This document shows, piece after piece, positions 27,468 to 32,312 of a stretch of DNA of 32,312 nt (positions are counted from its first letter, which is position 1; each line of letters opens with the position of its first letter). The notes beneath the pieces are model-generated. The model saw only the letters and a program-made list of their open reading frames with translations, ran no database searches and was not told the DNA's origin. Source of the DNA: Spirochaetaceae bacterium (GTDB lineage Bacteria; Spirochaetota; Spirochaetia; Treponematales; Breznakiellaceae); NCBI GenBank assembly GCA_031282435.1, contig JAITDS010000106.1, forward strand, positions 1-32,312, given 5' to 3'. The translations under genes were made by a program, and so were the position numbers.

Positions 27468-28679
27468 CTAAAGACCGGCCAGCCGCCTGTACTCGTCCAT
27501 CGACTTTACCCGCTTTAAGATTTCCGCGATAACGGCCCAATACTTAACAGGAACATAATCCCCAATTTCAACTTCGGCATACAAGGCGCGGGCAAGCGGC
27601 TTATTTTCGACAACCGGAACATTTAGCTCGGCGGCAAGATGTTTTATACGCAGAGCAAGCTCATCCTCACCCTTTACAAGAACACGCGGCCCCTCAAGAC
27701 TGCGATTGTATTGTAGCGCCACGGCAAAGTGGGTAGGGTTTGTGATGACAACATCCGCCTTAGGCAGTTCATCACGAATCTTAACGGCAAGTAACTCCTG
27801 CATACGCCGGCGCAACCTCTGCTTAATACGCGGGTCGCCTTCGTCCTGTTTACGCTCTTCGACAATTTCTTGACGCGACATCTTCAACGACTCGCGGAAC
27901 TGGGCGCGTTGAAACATATAATCAGGTATAGACAAGAGCAACAACAGCAGAGCGGTAAAGATTAACATACGAATAGCCAAACCCGCGATAGTCGTAACGG
28001 CCAAATACAGTTCGGCAGTATGCAAATTCGCCAGCTTTTCTATATCGGAACGAATTAAAAAGAACGCCACCCCGCCTACAATCACCATTTTCGCGATAGA
28101 TTTGAAAAAATTAAACAAACTATTCATAGAAAACAATGTTTTTTGAAAATACGCGCCAAAATTCGGGACAATACGCTCAAACTTAAAACCCAAAGGCTTA
28201 GTCGTAAACACAAAACCCACCTGAATTATGTTAGAAAACAACGCGGCGGCAAGGGCGATAACCAGCAAAGGCAGGGCAAGCCGCGCAAAGTACGACAAAA
28301 ACACCCCAAAAACAATTCTATCCTTTACCGGATCAAGCTCCGCGGACCGCAGAAAGAAAAACCGGATCATTTCTACACAATTGCGAAGCAAATAAGGCGC
28401 TAAAAACAATATGGCCAGCGCCGGCAGCAGTAAGCCGATAGCCCCAACAAGGTCCTGACTCTTTGCTACGCGGCCTTCATCCTCACGAGCCTTCCGTAAC
28501 TTAGTCTCGGTCGGCTCCTCGGTACGCCCCTCATCCTCGGCGGCGAACCACTGTAAGTCAATGAACGCCGCGTCATCAAAAGAAACGTTACGCCGCCGCC
28601 AGTTAAACGCGGAATAACGGCGAATCCCCCCGCAATCTAACGCCAACAGAGCGGAAACGGCGCGTAACAACTCATTCAT
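27468..28679 (-). CDS. flhB: Flagellar export switch protein FlhB
   Basis: AEDEGRTEEPTETKLRKAREDEGRVAKSQDL and autocleavage motif NPTH. The likely start MNELLR at 28679 overlaps the fliR end, so the ORF-track start at 28760 is probably too early. Confidence 0.95.
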   Translation of the reverse strand: MNELLRAVSALLALDCGGIRRYSAFNWRRRNVSFDDAAFIDLQWFAAEDEGRTEEPTETKLRKAREDEGRVAKSQDLVGAIGLLLPALAILFLAPYLLRNCVEMIRFFFLRSAELDPVKDRIVFGVFLSYFARLALPLLVIALAAALFSNIIQVGFVFTTKPLGFKFERIVPNFGAYFQKTLFSMNSLFNFFKSIAKMVIVGGVAFFLIRSDIEKLANLHTAELYLAVTTIAGLAIRMLIFTALLLLLLSIPDYMFQRAQFRESLKMSRQEIVEERKQDEGDPRIKQRLRRRMQELLAVKIRDELPKADVVITNPTHFAVALQYNRSLEGPRVLVKGEDELALRIKHLAAELNVPVVENKPLARALYAEVEIGDYVPVKYWAVIAEILKRVKSMDEYRRLAGL

Positions 28680-29484
28680 TGATGCCGCCCCCCACCTGTA
28701 TATACAAATCCTGTAATGAACGAAAGCCGCTCTCCACAACACGTCCCAGCGATTCAACAATAAAAGGAAGCGTTGCCATAATCAAAATAAAAGCCACGCT
28801 TATTGATATAGGGAAACCTTCCGAAAGTATGTTAATCTGCGGGGCGGCCTTGGATATAAGGCCGGTAGCGAGCGAGGTCAACAGCAAAGTGCCAAGCACC
28901 GGCATACTAATTATAATAGCGTCAAGAAACAGCCGCCCAAGAGCACCCGCAAGCATAAAAACAACATTTTCGCGGCCATTTACCACTTCCACAATGTTAA
29001 GAGACCTCACGGAAGCGGCGAAACCGCCTAAAAACAAATCATGCAGACCGCCCATCACCAAAAAAGTAAGCATGGCCACGAGGTTAAGAAACTGTCCCAT
29101 TAAAGGATTTTCAATCTGGGCAAGAGGGTCAAAGGTTTCCGAAGCGCCAAAACCCATTTGCAGCGAAAAAAACTGACCGGCGCTTGAAGCCGCGGAAAAG
29201 ATAATGGTCATAAAAAACCCTATTATTATGCCTATCAAACCTTCGCCTGCCAGCAACAGAGCGTAACCCAAACTAAACGGCCCGCCGGTCATTCCGGGGA
29301 GCCGCGTCCAGTCAAGCGCCGCGGCGGACGGGAAAACGGCAAACGCCGCGAACAAAGCCAGCGACACCTTGGCAGTCTGCGGAATAGCGTCAGAGGAAAG
29401 AAGCGGCGCGGTTTCTATCATAGCGATAGCGCGCGCAAACAACAGCAAAAATACAGGCGCGTTTTGCAGCAATTCATCTAGCAT
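28672..29484 (-). CDS. fliR: Flagellar export protein FliR
   Basis: 270 aa; FLLLFARAIAMIETAPLLSSDAIPQTAKVSLALFAAF...GEGLIGIIIGFFMTIIFSA; upstream of flhB. Confidence 0.94.
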   Translation of the reverse strand: MLDELLQNAPVFLLLFARAIAMIETAPLLSSDAIPQTAKVSLALFAAFAVFPSAAALDWTRLPGMTGGPFSLGYALLLAGEGLIGIIIGFFMTIIFSAASSAGQFFSLQMGFGASETFDPLAQIENPLMGQFLNLVAMLTFLVMGGLHDLFLGGFAASVRSLNIVEVVNGRENVVFMLAGALGRLFLDAIIISMPVLGTLLLTSLATGLISKAAPQINILSEGFPISISVAFILIMATLPFIVESLGRVVESGFRSLQDLYIQVGGGINE

Positions 29485-29783
29485 GAAAACCGTTCCCGCT
29501 TCTTAAATATGAATTAAAAAACAACGTTCCGGCGGTCCCAAATCCACCGTAACAGAAATAGTAATGTATCATTCCCCACCCGTTTTTATTCTAACAAACA
29601 AGCGCTCCATTGACAAGTCGCCGGAAAGCGCGTTTTTTACAGTCCGGGGCGCGGCTTCTGCCGGTTTCTCCATGAAAGTCGGTTTGTTTCTTTATCATTA
29701 CAGTATGGGAACAGCGCCATTTTCAATTAAATGAACGCAAGATGGGAAGCGGGTGTCCAGCCTACCGGCAGGCCTACAGGTTA

Positions 29784-29797
29784 GGGGGGGGGGGGGG
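29784..29797 (+). repeat. G(14) homopolymer in the htrA-fliR intergenic region
   Basis: Uninterrupted run of 14 G, about 300 bp upstream of the fliR start. Confidence 0.85.
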
Positions 29798-30000
29798 CGT
29801 GCCGCAGGCACTGACACGCTTGATTAAACCCGCCGATCAAAGCGGTTAAAATAGGGCGGCCAAATCGCGGCGTATATAATCGCGGGGAAACTCCGTTGGA
29901 GCGGCGGTGAGCTGTCGAGCAGGTATTGCGCGGTTCGCTCCTCAATTCCCGCTTATTGTTATCTTTCCACGGCGCGTTTTTTTAAAGTCCCGCCCGGCTC

Positions 30001-30041
30001 TGCCGTGTAATACGCTGACTTAACCAGCGTATTACACGGCA
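30001..30041. terminator. Perfect 17-bp-stem hairpin just downstream of htrA
   Basis: tgccgtgtaatacgctg-acttaac-cagcgtattacacggca. No T tract follows on the minus strand. Confidence 0.55.
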
Positions 30042-30059
30042 GCGTTTATATATGGCGTT

Positions 30060-31571
30060 TTAACGCTTGAACCTCATGGTTTCAAGATTGGTACCGCCGC
30101 GTGATACGTCAAACCAAAGCTCTTTGTCCGCTTTCTCGCGTAAGATGCTATAGAAAGTATTTAAATCGTTTACCGCCTCGCCATTTACCGCCGTTATTAT
30201 ATCTTTTCGTTGAATACCGACTACGGCTGCGGGACTCTTATCTACAACCTGAACGACAACAAGCCCCTTTTTAATTTTATCATCTATTTGCAGTTCCTTT
30301 CTAACATTATCGTTCAACGGCAGAGCAAGAAGCCCGGGCCACAACTTGCCGTTTTCCGCCGCCACCTCGTTGTTGCGGACGGCGATTGTAACCGTTAAAT
30401 CAACGGATCTGTTCCCGCGAAGCACCGTAAAAATATGCTTTTCGCCCGCCTTTAGGTCCGCGACTATTCTTGTAAGCTGACGCGAACTACGCATTTCCTT
30501 ACCGTCAACCGCTGTGATAAAGTCGCCGGGCTGAATACCCGCCTTCGCAGCCGGAGAATCGAGGAACACGCCGGAAGCAAGCGCCCCCTGCTTTCCCTCA
30601 ATACCCATGTCTTTGGACATATCACTATCAACATCAAGCAGAGACACGCCTAGCCAGCCGTCGCTTACCTCACCCTTGTTTATGAATTCATCAATGACAG
30701 ATTTAGCGTTGTTTATAGGAATAGCAAAACCCAGCCCCATTGAACCGCCGCCCGTGCTGCTGGCTATCCACATATTGATGCCGATAACCTCTCCCCGTAT
30801 ATTTACCAGAGCGCCGCCCGAATTCCCCTGATTTATTGAGGCATCCGTCTGAATAAAGTCGTTAATGTTATCGCCCGGACCGCCTGTACGCCCGACAGCG
30901 CTCACTATACCCATAGTTACCGATGATTCGAAGCCAAGCGGATTTCCCACCGCTATAGCCCAATCGCCCACATCAACAAGATCCGAATCTCCCAGCACAG
31001 CCAGCGGATACTTTTCCGGCGCGCTAAACTTTACCATCGCAAGATCGCGGCGCGGTTCGCGGGCAACAAGCTCCGCCGGATACTCCTTGCTGTCTCCTGC
31101 CGCTATCCGAATTTCATCCACCGGATTACCGTTACTGTCCGTAACAACATGGTTGTTAGTTAAAACAAAGTAGGTGTTCCTTTCCTGACGAACTATTATA
31201 CCGGAACCCAAACCCTGCGAGCGAAATTCGCGCCCGCCCTCTCCGGGCTGCTGCGGCCCAAAGAAAAATTCAAACGGGATACCCGGAAAACTAGGCGTTT
31301 CCTGCTTACGGACAGAAACAGTTTTTAGCTCAACTACGGACGGGATAACCTTATCCGCGACCGAGCGAAAAACAGTCTGAATACTTTCCGCAACCTCTAA
31401 AGCGCTTGCGGGAATAGTTACGGAATTTTCTTGAGCTTTTACAGTCGCTTTTGACTGAGGACTCGTACAAGTAAACGATAAAAACGCAAATGAAAACCCA
31501 AATATCGCGCCCATAAGAACCAAATTGAAAAATAAAAGATTTTTTGACGAAAGTCTTTTTAGCACATCCAT
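30060..31571 (-). CDS. Periplasmic serine protease HtrA/DegP family with two PDZ domains
   Basis: 503 aa; TNNHVVT, DLAMVKF, GNSGGALVN; two PDZ-like regions (GIQPGDFITAVDGKEM, GIQRKDIITAVNGEAV). Confidence 0.92.
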   Translation of the reverse strand: MDVLKRLSSKNLLFFNLVLMGAIFGFSFAFLSFTCTSPQSKATVKAQENSVTIPASALEVAESIQTVFRSVADKVIPSVVELKTVSVRKQETPSFPGIPFEFFFGPQQPGEGGREFRSQGLGSGIIVRQERNTYFVLTNNHVVTDSNGNPVDEIRIAAGDSKEYPAELVAREPRRDLAMVKFSAPEKYPLAVLGDSDLVDVGDWAIAVGNPLGFESSVTMGIVSAVGRTGGPGDNINDFIQTDASINQGNSGGALVNIRGEVIGINMWIASSTGGGSMGLGFAIPINNAKSVIDEFINKGEVSDGWLGVSLLDVDSDMSKDMGIEGKQGALASGVFLDSPAAKAGIQPGDFITAVDGKEMRSSRQLTRIVADLKAGEKHIFTVLRGNRSVDLTVTIAVRNNEVAAENGKLWPGLLALPLNDNVRKELQIDDKIKKGLVVVQVVDKSPAAVVGIQRKDIITAVNGEAVNDLNTFYSILREKADKELWFDVSRGGTNLETMRFKR

Positions 31572-32194
31572 AAGACAACCTCTTTAATTATGATAGGATT
31601 ACCACCTCTTTGAACATTGCTTTTTATAATATATTTTTTATACTAAAATGAAAATACTGTAAAAATAGTTACAAAATTGAAAGCCGCCGGACAAATCCAA
31701 CGGCTGCTTGATAATAGTATTTTTCCATGAAAATACAAGGTAAAGCGAGGGAAAACCTCCCCATATACGTTTACTTGGGCGCGAGTAGCGCATAAAGCGC
31801 GGGGAGATGTTTCCGTTTAGAATTGGCGCAAAGAACCGCAATTTGATGAATATTTTAAAACATACCCATAAAGTGAGATGGTTTCAAGAAGTATATACTT
31901 CACAATAACCGGCATAAGCAGCCGCTCACACCAAAGCGGCCACTATTTATCCGACCCGCTTTCCCTTAACAGGGGAAAAACACGCCCGTTGTTTACCCGT
32001 GTCTCACAAAGGGCCGCCAATAACAATTTCCCGTAAAACTATTACAGGGCGCTTGGTTCAAATGAACCGGTATCTCATGGTATTTAAATAATGACTTTAA
32101 CCGTTTGAAATACCCCGCTTTGAAATAGCCCGACATGGTTGCCTTACCGCCCTGCTGCGATTATACACATCAAACCGCTTCGTCCTAAACCGGA

Positions 32195-32312
32195 ATGAAC
32201 CACCTCGCGGCAAGCGCGCCTAAGGTCGAAGACCGGCGTTTGCGGCGAGGTATCTTGTAGGCGTTGAAATTATTTACGTGGTTCGATCGGGTAAGGAAAT
32301 TATTTAACTGTG
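32195..32312 (-). repeat. Right copy of the window-spanning inverted repeat
   Basis: 32242-32312 is the reverse complement of 49-119 with one mismatch; atgaaccacc (32195-32204) mirrors ggtggttcat (141-150). Confidence 0.9.

Noticed and set aside
1-32312. CRISPR array
   Set aside because: Repeats seen are palindromic dispersed elements or a short tandem 9-mer; no regularly spaced direct repeats with spacers and no cas-like ORF.

Overview
The window looks like accessory plus core chromosome of a spirochaete, most likely a gut-type Treponema. This placement rests on product resemblance and PMP-like GGEISGN repeats; no search was run. (1) A minus-strand operon at about 394-14020 reads as a type VI secretion system: tssA-tssB-tssC-hcp-tssE-tssF-tssG-clpV-PAAR, then what appears to be a VgrG split into separate gp27-like and gp5/needle-like genes, then an Ig-like candidate cargo gene. 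No TssJ, TssK, TssL or TssM candidate is visible in the window. (2) A plus-strand cluster carries pgk, a TPR-like/calcium-loop exported protein, a lipoprotein HtrA-like PDZ protease and a possible PAP2-like protein. It overlaps tail-to-tail with rpoN on the minus strand. (3) tRNA-Leu(GAG), a small outer-membrane beta-barrel gene, and fliR-flhB-flhA plus an htrA/degP gene, the last four on the minus strand. Non-coding DNA contains three long G/C homopolymers (12, 14 and 14 nt), a dispersed repeat with exchangeable hairpins, a 17-bp TIR-bounded MITE-like element beside the tRNA gene, and a 71-bp near-perfect inverted repeat linking the two ends of the window. The most interesting signals are the unusual T6SS (split VgrG, terminal cargo, no visible membrane complex) and the modular hairpin repeat.
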